Shown here in pieces: positions 8,947 to 20,367 of a stretch of 64,000 bases of DNA. The stretch is from Alopecurus myosuroides. Taxonomy: Eukaryota > Streptophyta > Magnoliopsida > Poales > Poaceae. The DNA lies in assembly GCA_028641055.1 (NCBI GenBank), contig CM054060.1, positions 311,288,949 through 311,352,948 of the forward strand. The letters are read 5' to 3'. The translations under genes and the position numbers were made by a program. Each line of letters starts with the position of its first letter. The stretch's first letter is position 1. The notes under the pieces are model-generated. The model was not told the origin of the DNA, searched no databases, and saw only the letters and a program-made list of their open reading frames with translations.

Positions 8947-11882
8947 TCAAGCATCGGACTCCTCCTCGCTGCTTTCGTCTTCGGGGATTGGAGGAATCTC
9001 CGCTTCTGGATAGTTGACGGAGATATTTACCATGGAGGCAATCTGGGTGGCGTGGCCTTTGACTTCACCAAAGATGGTGTTTCGCTTCATATCCGTGTAT
9101 CCTTGAGGGACACCGGACGCCACGCGCCAGGATTTAGCACTAGGGTAGTGCATGCGCATGAGGCCAAGAGCCATGCGCGCACCACCCCGTGCAGCAGAGC
9201 GAAGGAGAGATTCCTTAGACTCCGCCACCTCCATGATGGCACCCGGAAGTTTTTCAACCTCCGAGCACTCTCCAGATTTTTCGGGAAGAAGCTTGTCCAC
9301 CAGCTGCGTTGCAGCAGCCTTGATCAAATTCCATGTCTCCCCGAAAGCTCGGATGCCTGCAATCCGAGTGCCATCTGGGGTATCGCCTGTTTTTCCAGTA
9401 AAACACCTAAAAAAGTTAGATGGAAAAACAGAGCAAGTAAAACTTGGAAAGACGACAAATGAATAAGAGATTTACCGATGAGCTTGTCGATCTCGGAAAC
9501 TTCCTCCAGGCGAAGGTTCAGAGCGTCGGTCAAATCCCGGATGGTGGATTTGTCCTTCTCCGCCTGCTCGGAAGCCTTGGAATTAGAAATTCCAAGGGCC
9601 AGATTACTGGCTTCCAAGTCTTGTTGTGCTTTCACAAGGTTCTTGTGAAGCTCAACATTCTCCTTGCGGAGAATTTCGGCATTGCCAGAATCTTCTGCTG
9701 CTTGTTTAGCCTCAGCTAATGCAGCTGAAAAGCAAGGGAAAAATCCGAGTTAGCCAGCTCCTCGGAAAAAACTTAGGCAAATAATTGAAATTGGAAATTT
9801 CAGGAGGAAAAATGTTTACCTTGTGTTTCCGACAATACGAGCTTAGCTGATTCTAGCTCTGCTTCCCTTTCTTCAAGAATAGAGAGAAGACTTCTAACTT
9901 CTTTATTCTTGATGGTAAGCTTCCTGAAAACTTCCCTGTTGATGGCTTCCGAGGTTTGCTGAAACATGGCAAGGAGAAGAATGAGTACAAAAAGCATCAA
10001 AGCAAAAAAGCACGCATTTTAATTAATGCTTGGGGGCTAGAGTTATATACCTGGCTCATGCGCTGCAAACCTGCCAAGTTTTCTTTGAACTCTTTCGCGT
10101 ATTCCGCGAAGAGATTTCCGGCTGCGTCCAAGCCGTCATTGATAGCTTTGAAATTCTTGTCAAAGGTGGGAATTTCCTCGTCGAAAGTCCGAGTTAATTT
10201 TTCCACCTCTGGGGCCGCCCTTTCCCTCGTGTCCGGGTCGGACACAATGGGCTGGCTGGGCTCTGGGGGCTTGGTGGTGGGGGTTGCAGTAGGCTCTTCC
10301 GCCATCGTGCTTGGCGTGTCCGGGGCGACGGCGGGAGAAGGTTGGCTGCCTCGGCTCGAAGAAACCTTGTGTTTCTTCAGCTTCTTCGGCTTCAGGGTGG
10401 AAGGTGGCAGGCTAAAAACATAAAAACCCGGAAAAGGTCAAAACACCGAAGATGGATGAAAAAAGTTCCCATAAAAGAAATTTCCAGAAGAAAGAACCTG
10501 GAGGTGGCGACGGGGATTCCGTCAAGATCGATAATTTCGTCCGAGGAGGTTATCTTCTTGCGCTTGCGTCCACCTGTAGCGGCGGTGCGCAGCGCGTCCA
10601 GCTCAGCCTCAGACACCAAGTCCGAGTCTGAAAGATCCTCGAACTGTCGAATAAGCAAAAACCAAAATCAGAAGCTAGGAAATCCGAGATAAAATAAAAC
10701 TGTACCCAAATGACTGAAAAATTACCTTGGGAACCGGATTTTCGGCCGTGTACATTGGCCGACTCTCTGTGTATTGGTCGCGCGATGCGACCAACTGGTT
10801 GATGCGCCGCCTAAGTTCCTTTGCGGGCCAATCCTTGGCGGATGCCGCATCGGATCGTTGACTCCCGTGTATTCACACAGGAAACGGCCGCTGTGGTTGG
10901 CTAGTGGCTGGATCCGCCTAATCAGCCAGCATAGAACCGTGTCCATGCCGGTTAGAGGCGGATCCATGGAGGTGAGCTTGGCGATGCGCCGCTTGATCTT
11001 TAGCAGATCTGGCGGCAGAACTTGGACGGCTTCTGTTACCCAGTTATCCTGGGGAACGGCGGCGGAGTTCACAAAAGGTGGAACCCCGACGGCCTTTTTA
11101 GGAAAAGGCACGTCGGGATGATAGAAAAAAGAACCCGTCCAAAATTTGACGGATTCTGAAGTTTTGATCTTGGGGAACCAATCCTCTCGGAATCTCCGAA
11201 GAGTGAAGGATATAGTTCCGCAAGTTGGGAGTGCGCCCTCCGAAGAGTTTCGCTTAACTCCAAAGCAGTACATCCAGAAATCTAACCTAGGTTCTAGCCC
11301 TAAGTAGCCTTCGAACAAGGCCTGAAAGCCGGCCATGTACAGAATGGAATTGGGGGGAAGATTGTGGGGCTGGATGTTGTAATGAGAAAGAACCTGGAGG
11401 AAGAAAGAAGATGGTGGAAGTCCCATACCTCGCAAAAGGTGGGAAGAAAGGAGTACCCTTTCGCCATCTCGTGGCGCGGGTTCAGTTTCTTCTTCCGGCA
11501 GCCGCCATTTCTTCTTGAGAACCAGGCCCTCCTTTTCCAAGTTTGGAAGGAGAGCCGGGGGAATACTGCAGGCACTCCAGTTGCCTGCAGATTCCGCTTC
11601 CTCGCCCGCTCCGGTGGCGGCGGCGGCGGCCTCCGCGGCGGCGAGTTCGTCGCCGAGAAGCTCGATCTTCTCCTCCGCCGTTTCAGGTGCAAACGGCGGG
11701 GTTGTCGCGGCGCTCGATGGCGCAATGTCCGCGGCGGTGGAAGTGTTTTCTCCACCCGCCGCGGAAGCAGCAGTCTTCTCCGGCTCGCCGCCGGCGTGCG
11801 TCTGCGATCCCGGCTGCGGATCCAGATCGTTGACAAGCTCGTCGATGGCGGTGCGGGTTGGTGACGACGGCGAGGAGGCCAT
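8947..11882 (-). CDS. Antisense six-exon gene of copy A (Transposase_28-like N-terminal domain, coiled-coil C-terminal part)
   Basis: Minus-strand exons inferred from GT-AG sites: 11882-10726, 10643-10498, 10411-10051, 9958-9820, 9724-9476 and 9386-8947, with introns of 82-95 nt. Together they give about 830 codons. Reading phase is kept across all five junctions; the only flaw is a 1-nt loss near 10845 in exon 1. Exon 1 begins MASSPSSPTRTAIDELV, then low-complexity Ala/Glu, then a folded region (SSFFLQVLSHYNIQPHNLPP, FEGYLGLEPRLDFW, FCFGVKRN-like) resembling the PF04195 'putative gypsy type transposon' family of grasses. Exons 4-5 are Lys/Glu/Leu-rich and probably coiled coil; exon 6 (KSLLRSAA-like, HYPSAKSWRV) ends in an acidic tail EESDA. 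A TATA box lies 140 bp upstream. Its role is unknown. Steinbauer-type 'additional ORFs' on the antisense strand are known in plant LTR elements. Confidence 0.75.
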
Positions 11883-12020
11883 CTTTCGGTGGTGCTTTGC
11901 GTTTTGGTGCGTTTGATGCTAAGTGCGCCTGGGACAAGGACTTGCTCTCGAGTTCGCGTGCGCAGCAATGGCGTGGGCAGTGAGGGAGTGAGGAAAGTTT
12001 CGGAGGAGGACGATGACGGC

Positions 12021-12028
12021 TATTTATA
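12021..12028 (-). promoter_or_regulatory. TATA box of the antisense gene in copy A
   Basis: GGCTATAAATAGCC on the minus strand, 140 bp upstream of the ATG at 11882. Copy B has GGCTATAAATA at the matching place (30343-30353), 172 bp upstream of its ATG. The approximately 400 bp further upstream, up to the 3' LTR, is also shared by A and B (for example 'ctctgacagattctc' and 'gaaacgaggagata'). Confidence 0.6.
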
Positions 12029-12410
12029 GCCAAAAATCCGTTTAGATACGTGCCAACGGCTCTTTCGACCGTTGGATGTTCGACGCGTGTCGCTCGCCGG
12101 AAACTACGGGAAATATAACGACAGGGGAATGATGGTTATCTCCTCGTTTCCCGTGAGAATCTGTCAGAGATACGTTGCAGGGTTTCCCGCGTGAAACCAA
12201 GCGTCGCCTGCGTCAGCATGATTAAAGCGCTGACGTAGAAGTTCCTTTCCCGCGAAGGATCGCGAGAAGAAAAGCCGGATTTTCATAGTTCCGAGTTTTA
12301 TGTTACCATCTCCTTCAAAAGGAAAGTAGAAAGAATCAAGACTGCTGAATCAAGATTTCCCGGACAAAAAGTATTTGACGAAAGACGGAGAATCAGAGTT
12401 TTGATCCTTC

Positions 12411-12421
12411 CTGGGGGCTAC
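12411..12421 (+). other. Polypurine tract-like sequence of copy A
   Basis: CTGGGGGCTAC directly precedes the 3' LTR. Copy B has TTGGGGGCTAC at the same place (minus, just right of 29956). This is the expected site of plus-strand priming, though the purine run is short. Confidence 0.5.
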
Positions 12422-12980
12422 TGTCGGATATATACTGAATAGGGGTATAGAAGATGGTAGACAAAGAGCCGGACTACCAGGGTGGCCTACATGGTAATGG
12501 GCTTAGGTCCATTGGGCGGCCCAGTAGCCCGACGCGCAGAAGCCGGATTCTAGAAGAACCCGGATCACGGCCCGCGTGATCTGGCTTGGAGGAGAAGACG
12601 GATTCCTTACTTTCCAAGTTACAAGTTAAACGTAGTCTTCTAGGTTTCCTATTCTGTAAGCCCTAATCCGGCTATTATATAAAGCCGGACGGGAGATAGA
12701 TTAAACAAGCACAAGTTAGACACAAGTTCAAGCTCTACGCAACTCGCTGAGAAATTCATCCTCGTCGAGTAGCTAGATCTATTCCCTCACATTGTAACCT
12801 TGTTATACGGGCTTTAGTCCCAATTAGTGAGAAGTGCAGGAGTAGGTACGCCGTACTGTCGCGACGTACCGAACCTGGGTAAATCCCGTGTTCTGTGTTA
12901 CTACGCTATCCCGTTACCCCACATCTCTACCGTAGTCTCATGGCACCCCCGTCTATGAAAACTACTACGATGTCTCGACA
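12422..12980 (+). repeat. 3' LTR of copy A
   Basis: 559 bp, same length as the 5' LTR, two mismatches by eye. Its TATA box is at 12676-12684. Confidence 0.95.
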
Positions 12981-12985
12981 ATGAT
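12981..12985 (+). repeat. Target-site duplication of copy A, right (ATGAT)
   Basis: Exact repeat of 3124-3128. Confidence 0.95.
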
Positions 12986-13224
12986 GATGATTCATGGCGG
13001 TTGGCAAGATTAGCCAAGTGGATGTTGATGTGTTCCATTTGATCATTCAATTGAGCCTCTTGTTCTTGTAGATGACGCTCATAGCATTGCAATCCGTCCT
13101 TCACGAGTTGGCGGAGTTGGAAATGATCATTGTGGGTGACGAAGTTGTTGTAGGCGTTGTCGTTGAAGAAAGGGTTTCCTTCATCTTCCGAGCTCGGACT
13201 TGTGAACACTCCTGCCCTAGCCAT
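12981..13224 (-). pseudogene. Element W gag-like ORF, 5' piece
   Basis: The minus-strand ORF starts at 13224 with MARAGVFTSPSSEDEGNPFF (an in-frame ATG also lies at 13239). It continues with a Leu/Glu/Gln-rich helical segment (LVKDGLQCYERHLQEQEAQL) and is cut by the 3' LTR of copy A at 12985. The frame resumes at 3123 on the other side of copy A. Its place about 1.1 kb after a primer-binding site suggests the Gag start of element W. No zinc knuckle or protease is visible in what remains. Confidence 0.55.
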
Positions 13225-14360
13225 CACAAAAACACACAATGGTGATATGAAGAAATGGATGTCTCACTTACCCATCGTTATCTTTTTGGTCGTATTGAGG
13301 CTAGTGGACGAGCATAGGTGTAGGGCGGTATGTCAAAAGTGAGTCCTAAAGATCGAAAAAAGACCGCAAAGTGGAAGGCAAATGGGTGAGGAAAGTGGCA
13401 AGGAAAAGCAACAAATCCGAAGAAAAGTTTGTTGTAAACCGTGGAGAAGAACCGAAATGAAATGTTAGCACAAGAACCAATCCTAGTGGATAAAACAAAA
13501 ATGGAACACACACAAGGGATAAATGGGGTTAGTGCGCCCAATGGACAAGCGGAGACGAAATGTACCTAACGAAGACTAAGCTCAACGCCACACCAACACA
13601 AGGAGGACGCTAGCTCAAACCGCAAGATATAAGAGGAAACAAGATTTGCACCGTGGCAACCGGTTACTCTCTTCTCTTTTGCGACGCGAAGCTACACTTT
13701 CCTACAAGGGATAGCACTTGGCATCGATCTTTTCATCTTTTTCTCCTTTTTTATTTTCTCTTTTCACTTTTTTCTATATGGGGATACAAATGCCAAGCCT
13801 AGTCGAACTAGGCTCTCACAAGTGCCAAACACGCACTCTCGGTGCCACTACTGCAATGCCAAGCGATGTAAAAGATCTAGTACGAATGGGCAAGGTACAC
13901 GAAGAATGGGTTAGTTCAAGCAGAAGCAAGTTATACCTATCTTGTGGATGATCACGGACTTGCGTCCGGGGGTTTTCGATGTCGTGGCGATCCATTGATG
14001 TGGTTGCGTAGATGATGTTGTGGGCTTCACGTGGAAATTTGATTCACTCAAATCGGATCAACGACGACAAAGAAAAACAAGTTACAAAATCTGTACAGAA
14101 ATCGAAGAGCTGAAATTTTCTGTGGTTTTTGCTCGAATTCGAAATTCCTTGAAATCTAAGATAATTTTTTGACAAATTCGAGAAAAATGGCTGAATAAAA
14201 AGGCGGGAAATGGTCTTTGGAAAAAAATCCACGAAACAAATCCACAGATCGGACGAAATCTCTTTTTGGCAATTTTTGGTGAAATTTTTCGAAATTGAGG
14301 TGGGAAAAAGTAAAATTGGGTGGAAGAGGGGGATTGTGGGGTCGAATTCGTGTCAATCTA

Positions 14361-14373
14361 GCTGCTGATACCA
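14361..14373 (-). other. Primer-binding site of element W (initiator-Met type)
   Basis: On the minus strand TGGTATCAGCAGC follows the LTR end (CATCA) after a 2-base spacer. TGGTATCAG is complementary to the 3' end of plant initiator tRNA-Met; the match weakens after nine bases. Confidence 0.6.
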
Positions 14374-14375
14374 TA

Positions 14376-15257
14376 TGATGGAGGGATTAACCTCTTGGGT
14401 GGCCCGATCTTCACGAATTGACCAAAACACGAAGAACGCACGATGAACACGATGAACACGAGCGGGGAAACAAGGGGAAAACGTGGGAAATCAAGGGGGA
14501 TAACTAGTCTTAACTGAAGAATCCAAATCTAACGTCAACTAAGCCTCTGAGGCCCGCTACAGAATGATCGATCCAATCGAACTCACCTTATCGGATACCT
14601 CTTCACACCCGTGGCCGGTCCACCACGCCAATAGAACCTCAAGGATTAGTTGAGGAAGATTGGGGAGTCCCTAACTGAATCCGAAGGGGAAAGGATAGGT
14701 AAGTTGGCGATCCTTTATACGATCCTAGATACAATCTTAGGAGTATCCTTGATATGGTCCTAGATACACATCATAGGAGTAGCCTCACAAGAGGGGTACA
14801 AGAGCAAAGCTCAAAGTTCTAAATTCATCTCTAATCTAGATCCGGTCCAAGGGGTACTCTTATATACCTAGGGGTAGGTGGGGGTGAAAAGGGGGCTTTT
14901 CCCCCACTTTTGCGAGCTTGCAAGAAAACCGGCCTAGAGGCCGGGCGGTTCCGTTGGGTGACCGTCCTGGAGACACAGGGAGGCCGGCCCAGGCCGGGGC
15001 GGAGGCCGGGGGGCTCGGGCAGGGAGCTGGCCTAGGGCGCAGGGAGGCCGGTCTGCTCTGTTAGGTCGCCGACCTGGAGGCTGGCCTGGTCGGGTTTCCT
15101 GCACACCTTCTCCTCCTTCTTCCCTCCTTCTTCCTCGGTGCCTTCTTCTTGGGCATCCTCTTGGGCATGTTCTTGAGCTTCTTGGGCATCGTCTTGGGGC
15201 TCCCATGTGTGGTCACACCTGAGCATGCATAGAGTGGATCCATGAGGTAGCGCATCA
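14376..15257 (-). repeat. LTR of element W
   Basis: The ends are TGATG...CATCA, reading the minus strand from 15257. A TATA-like 'ggtatataagag' lies near 14865 (minus). The length is 882 bp. The right boundary is inferred from the inverted ends only. The proline/arginine-rich ORFs in 14934-15265 are GC-rich LTR sequence, not genes. Confidence 0.5.
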
Positions 15258-15669
15258 TTCACCAAGTCATCGAAGGCATAGAGAGAGAGAGAGAGAGGAT
15301 TGAATTCACCTTATCATTTAATGCCTTTGCTCGTGATCTTGTCATCGTTCCACTTGGTGGAATGGGGTGTGATGCATCACCCTGTGTGGCCTCCCTCTGG
15401 CTCCCCTCCTAGCTGGCTCCGTCTTCTGGTGAAATAAGAACTTCCCGATGTCCCTCTTCTTCTTCTTCTTCTTCTTCTTCTTATCTTCAGAGATATGGTA
15501 TGTTGACGGTGCCTTTTCCAACTGATTTATGGTCCGAGTGACTTATTCTCCAATAATTGTAAAACATGCAAAATAGATGAAATAACATAAGTAGTGCATC
15601 ATAATATGAAATATATCAATGAATAACAGTAAATTACGATATGAAATAGTGATGCAAAATGGACGTATC
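15258..15669 (-). repeat. Fragment of a TGATACGTCC-type gypsy LTR
   Basis: On the minus strand from 15669 it reads TGATACGTCCATTTTGCATC, the start of a widespread Triticeae LTR type. It is cut at about 15257 by element W, and it abuts the LINE remnant at 15670, into which it probably inserted. It contains a (CTT)n microsatellite at 15448-15482 and a (GA)n run at 15279-15298. Confidence 0.55.
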
Positions 15670-16625
15670 ACTTATTTTGGTGGAAGGATTGTCTGTCATT
15701 ATGGGATGATTTCATGAAGATCATATCAGTCTCTCCTGGGAGTGGTAAAACTATCAGAGCATGGATTTGATGAATGGAATGATATTCCAGCTAGTGAGGA
15801 ATTCCCACATTTGTTCTCTTTCTCAAAATACCAAAATATCAGCTTATATAAATTGAGAAGCTTTGTAGACTATGAACACTTTTATAATCCTTTGTCGATG
15901 ATAGCTGATAATGAAAGAAATGATCTTCAATTATACATCAGCAATATTGACCAGGACGAATCAAATAAAGATCAATGGACTCTGCCCTAGAATGGCAATT
16001 ACTCTTGTAGTAAAGTTTATGAAAGTTTAATGCCATCTATTACTGCCCCTGCACCTTTCTAATGGATCTGGTTATCAAGAGCTCTTCCAAAGAAGAAATT
16101 ATTTTGTTGGCTCCTTCTACTAGATAGATTAAATACCAGAGATCTACACTCAATTAAAAAAAATCAACATTGAGTCCTTAGATTGTGTTCTATGCCAAAT
16201 ATGTGACCTGAAGTCTAGAGATCATCTTTTCTTTGACTGCCAATTCAGCAAATCATTTTGGAACAACCTCAACATTGGATGGGATAATGGTAATAATATT
16301 ATTAAGCGGCTGATGGATGGATCTAAGAGAAATAAGAATTTTTGCACGGAAGTTCTTATCACCGAATGTTGGAGCATTTGGATTCATAGGAATAATCATA
16401 TCTTTGATGATTATTTAATTAATCTTGATATCTTTCTTAATTTTTTTAGAGAATCTTTTTCTTTGGTGATGCATAGAGCTAAGCCTAGTCTTGGAGAAGG
16501 GATGCAACAATGGCTTGACACATTGTAATTGAGCTAGTACTCAGACTTGTACATAATCTTTTTTTTCGAACTATAATTTTTTTTGGCACGGTAGGGACCT
16601 TCCCTATTGTTTATTGTCCCAAAAA
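15670..16625 (+). pseudogene. LINE ORF2 C-terminal remnant and 3' end
   Basis: Broken frames show the zinc-binding end of a plant LINE reverse transcriptase: PHLFSFSKYQNISLYK, then 'SKVYESLM', 'FCWLLLLDRLNTRD', 'CVLCQICDLKSRDHLFFDC' and 'ECWSIWIHRNNHIFDD', followed by a Ser/Glu-rich tail. The 3' end has 'ttttttttggcacggtagggacc', a usual end of grass LINEs. There are several stops and frameshifts and the 5' part is missing, so it is dead. The open piece 15742-15990 is part of it. Confidence 0.7.
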
Positions 16626-16639
16626 ACCTTCATCCAAAT

Positions 16640-19600
16640 GGCACTAATGGAGCTGGTTGTTCGCGATATCCCCCCTCCCCCCGTTACGAGCAACACCATT
16701 ACTCTCTATTTGTGTGAGGACTTTACTGGCACGGATGACATGATGGTTGAGTACGCTTCAACCCACAAATTTGGAGACTTCAACTAGTCCCACTATCTCC
16801 TTAGTGATCATTTTATTAATGTCCATTAGTGACGTTGTAGTAGAACATTAATTTTTTGTCATTTTACATTGTATCAACACTCTGATATAATATAATTGTA
16901 TGATTCTATATTTTTTTAGAAATATTTCCATAGCGGAAATTATTCAACTTGATATATAGATTTCTATGGGACTCAATTCGATAGATGATGAACAACTATT
17001 TGTAAAGACACCATCGCTATTGTTTGGAGTGTACTACACTTACATCCCACCCGCAGCACATGTTGTGTATAAAAAAATTCCATTGGTCACAATTGTTTGC
17101 GTCCAAATTTCCCCAGTCACCGGATTTTGCGTGCACATCGTATGCCAAATGAAAACTAATTTTGATGCCATCACACCTCAAGATACAAGTTGAACCACTT
17201 CAGTTACTTAAACGCATTCAAGGAGACATTTGAGGTTCCATCCAACCATTCTCTGGACCATTCAGGTATTTCATGGTTCTAATTGATGCATCTACACGAT
17301 GATCACATATGTTCCTTTTTTCCAGGCGAAACCATGCATTTGCCAATATAATGCAGGAAGTAATCAAATTATAGGCCCATTACCCAAAAAGTCAGACCAA
17401 AAGAATTCGTATGGGAAATTCTACATAATTATCCTCGCGTGCTTTCAATTACTATTGCATGGCCGTGTGAATTGAAGTACAACACTCTATTTCGTATGTC
17501 AATGCTCAAAATGGTTTGGCTGAATCCCTAAATAATAGGACCAAACTCATCGCAAGACCTTTTATTGATGAAATGCACAATACCAACTTCACGTTGGACT
17601 CATACAAATTTACACACAACTGACTTATTAACTTCATATCGCGGTACTTCCCCTCTCCAAGAATTTCCCATATGCGTAAGTTCGGACCACTTCACGCATA
17701 CCAATCTCACCACCGCTACATACATCAATGGGCCCACATACTAGGGATTTAGGTGGGGTACAGATCGCTGTCTATCAAAAAGTACCTTGGACCCTTCATA
17801 TGGGTTCAATTCATAGCCCAGTATGTTGATTACTATATTGAAGGATAGATTGTTTCCGGGCATTAGGGGAGACTTAAAGTATCACATAGAATTCCAGGAA
17901 ATCAATCGGGACTACAGGTTTCCTACAACATATCCATGTATACAATAATTTGAACTCTATCTTCAACATTCACAAATTAGCTGATCTAAAAAGTGTTATA
18001 AAGTCCTTTTCTCTGGCTAGAAATGCCCCCAAAAGAGTGGAGGTACCAATAAAAACCACTCAACTCCCCGTTCCAGATAAGAGGGGGAGTAGTAGGGTCT
18101 CTAACCAGGATCTAGCTTCCCACGAGCAATAAAGAAAATTGAGGAGAAATCCTCTGAGTCAGTAAATAAAAGTTAACCTAGTGTTGACAAACACCTAACA
18201 GGTAGTATACACCCAGTGGAAGGAAACCCTCCACAACCTAGCTCCAGCTAAGTTGCACACACTGGCTGGGACATCGGAACACCCAGAATCGCGCGTATTG
18301 GGAATGATGAAGGATCATCATGGATGCATGTGATTTCATCCAACCATACCGATTCTAGAGATTCATATAAAAGAAGCCTACAACTATCGACAGACTTTTC
18401 TCTTGTATGATTGCAAACAACTTTCACAATGATTCAGATCCAAAGACCATGGCCATGGGTGAGTGTAAACCACTCGCTTGGACTGAAACAATCAAAGGGT
18501 GCAATTCTAGCAGAAATAGCCTCACTCTTCCAAACGAATTCCATATATGAGACTCAATATATATGTTTTATTCTGGTAACAGAATGAGAATAACAAGGTG
18601 GTGAGAAAGCAAGGCTAGGAATCCTCCTTTTCCGATACATATATTATTGGTAGCACAAAGTCATCTATCTATGCAGTTGATAGATGCAGTGACTACATAT
18701 TCAGGTGGATCACTAGATCCCGATATGTATGGTTCCTGAAGGAATATCAATCTGAATCGAAATGCAAATGCAACATATATTGTGTAAAATCAATAAGTCA
18801 CAACATTACTTATTGTTGCCAATTAATTTTGGTACACCCGACATAGTGAGTTCCTTATAGACAAGTACCACTCCTACAATGATGATTACCAATGTGTGTT
18901 CGTCATACACAAAGATTACTCCTAAAATGACGGATCACTTTATCATATACAAGAACGAATTTGAGACGAAGGTTTTGGATAAAACCAAATAGTTCTTGAG
19001 ACTACATCTCGAACTCCTTTACTCAAGTATTATGGTACACCAAGTTGGCTATATCAAAAAATATTGGATGAACTTAATATGGACAAGTCATATCAATCCC
19101 CCATGCCAGTTGTTTGATCTCTAGACGTAGAGAAAGATTTACTCAAACCACGGGAAAATATAGAAGAGATGTTGGGACATATAGTCCCATATCCCAATGC
19201 CATTGGACCAACTAACACAACTGGTTGGGATCAAGAATATCTTTTGATATATTCAAGGCGTTAAATATCTTGACATATTCTTGTAATTTCAGAGAAATCC
19301 GAACTCCAATATCATTGATATACTAATAGTGGCTACTTCTCTGATCCCCACAATGTGTACCTACATGGTAGAATTGTCACTCCGTTGACGTTTTCCAAAT
19401 AGACATTGGTGGCTACACCTACCAATCATTCTGAGATACGATGCTACATGTTATCACATATGGCTTCACGGAATGATAAACTACATGCATTAGTCATGTG
19501 GCATTCGTTCTCTCGAATCATAAACCATTATATACATAGTTAATGTTGCTTGTGTTGCATGGATGCAAACATGATACATCAAGAGGAAATGTCACTAAGC

Positions 19601-20233
19601 ATATTCCCCCTCAATTATTTTATCCCTATGAACTCGAGAAGAGTCCGGGAATAAACATATTGCAAATTCAAATCATGCAAAAACCTTGCTGGGTTGTTCG
19701 TGAAGTCTCTGTCAACTGTAATATTCCTAAAATTGGTATTCGACGGCTTTGAGATATGCAAGAGTCGGGGGAGTATCTTCCTGAACTGTTCATGTTCAAA
19801 ACATCATATTACACTCTGTTTTCCTTTATGAGTTCACTATCTAGGTTCTCGTCAAGGTTTTTAATAAGTTAGTGTCTACATAAGTTCATATGCCATACTA
19901 TCCATTTTCCCCACCGGTTTTTTTAGAAAGGTATACACGACATATTTATTCACCTCTATATTCTATGGATTTACTTCATATCAAGTAAACAGAGGCAATA
20001 ATCATTATATATTGTGTCATTTTCCCCTTATTTTCCTACTGGGTTTGAAGGAGTTTTAACAACATATCCAACGATTACATGTTGCACTATTTTCTCCTTA
20101 TTTTTTCTACTGAGTTTAAAGGAGTTTTAGTAACATATCATGCACACTACTCCTCGCATCTTTCCCACAGGGTTTTTGGAGGAGATGATTCTAAAGAATA
20201 TCGATCACAAACACAAGAAAGGATTAGGGGGAT
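16640..20233 (+). pseudogene. Decayed copia element, integrase to RNase H
   Basis: Frames are heavily broken but the order of copia motifs is kept. Around 17215-17300 is an integrase-core-like segment (GDI.GPIHP, ..FMVLIDAST). Around 17500-17580 is NAQNGLAESLNNRTKLIARP. Around 17700 are KFGPLHAY and VGYRS-like segments. Further on is an RT lead-in (18420-18560). The RNase H end is at 19540-19750 (ACVAWMQT, NVTKHIPPQLFYPYEL, then GIRRL). A purine-rich tract (20212-20233, 'agaaaggattaggggg') precedes the 3' LTR. The 5' LTR and gag are not recognised. Region 16640-17200 is AT-rich with no clear feature. Confidence 0.65.
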
Positions 20234-20367
20234 TGTTGAGATTTAATTAATAGATTAGATTAATAGAGTGGATAATTCTCCCTTTGTCTATGTCGGTTGA
20301 AATATGACAATCGACTATCTCGTACCTCTTTGTACGGACGCGACTCTCCACTCTCGCCCCTCCTGTA

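Larger units (their letters stand above)
3129..12980 (+). mobile_element. Copy A: young gypsy-type LTR retrotransposon lacking RNase H and integrase
   Basis: Two 559-bp LTRs (TGTCGG...CTCGACA) flank 8.7 kb of internal sequence with a perfect ATGAT TSD. The order is LTR, PBS, gag-protease, UAG, truncated RT, antisense gene, PPT, LTR. By eye the LTRs differ at two positions (a G/A near 3461 and a G/A near 3630 of the 5' LTR), about 0.4%, so insertion was recent. Compared with copy B, everything from the end of the RT palm to the last few codons of integrase is missing (junction near 8300-8310), so it could only have moved with enzymes supplied by another element. It interrupts the gag-like ORF of element W. 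Confidence 0.95.
12986..15257 (-). mobile_element. Element W: 5' LTR, PBS, leader and start of gag, minus strand
   Basis: From right to left: LTR (15257 to 14376), initiator-Met-type PBS (14373 to 14361), a leader of about 1.1 kb, then the gag-like ORF. The leader is AT-rich and lacks ORFs. The element continues at 2809-3123 beyond copy A and is then cut by element X; its 3' part is not in the window. Superfamily is not decided: the Met-type PBS occurs in both copia and gypsy elements. Confidence 0.6.

Noticed and set aside
11300..11968. Overlapping long frames (11300-11968 minus, 11364-11864 and 11515-11916 plus) in the GC-rich exon 1 of the antisense gene
   Set aside because: GC-rich, Ala/Arg-rich shadows of exon 1; only the MASSPSS frame continues into the downstream exons.
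14934..15265. Pro/Arg-rich minus-strand ORFs
   Set aside because: They lie in the LTR of element W, have low-complexity composition and no domain.
15448..15482. (CTT)n and (GA)n runs as CRISPR-like or regulatory arrays
   Set aside because: Ordinary microsatellites in LTR sequence; no spacers and the genome is plant nuclear DNA.
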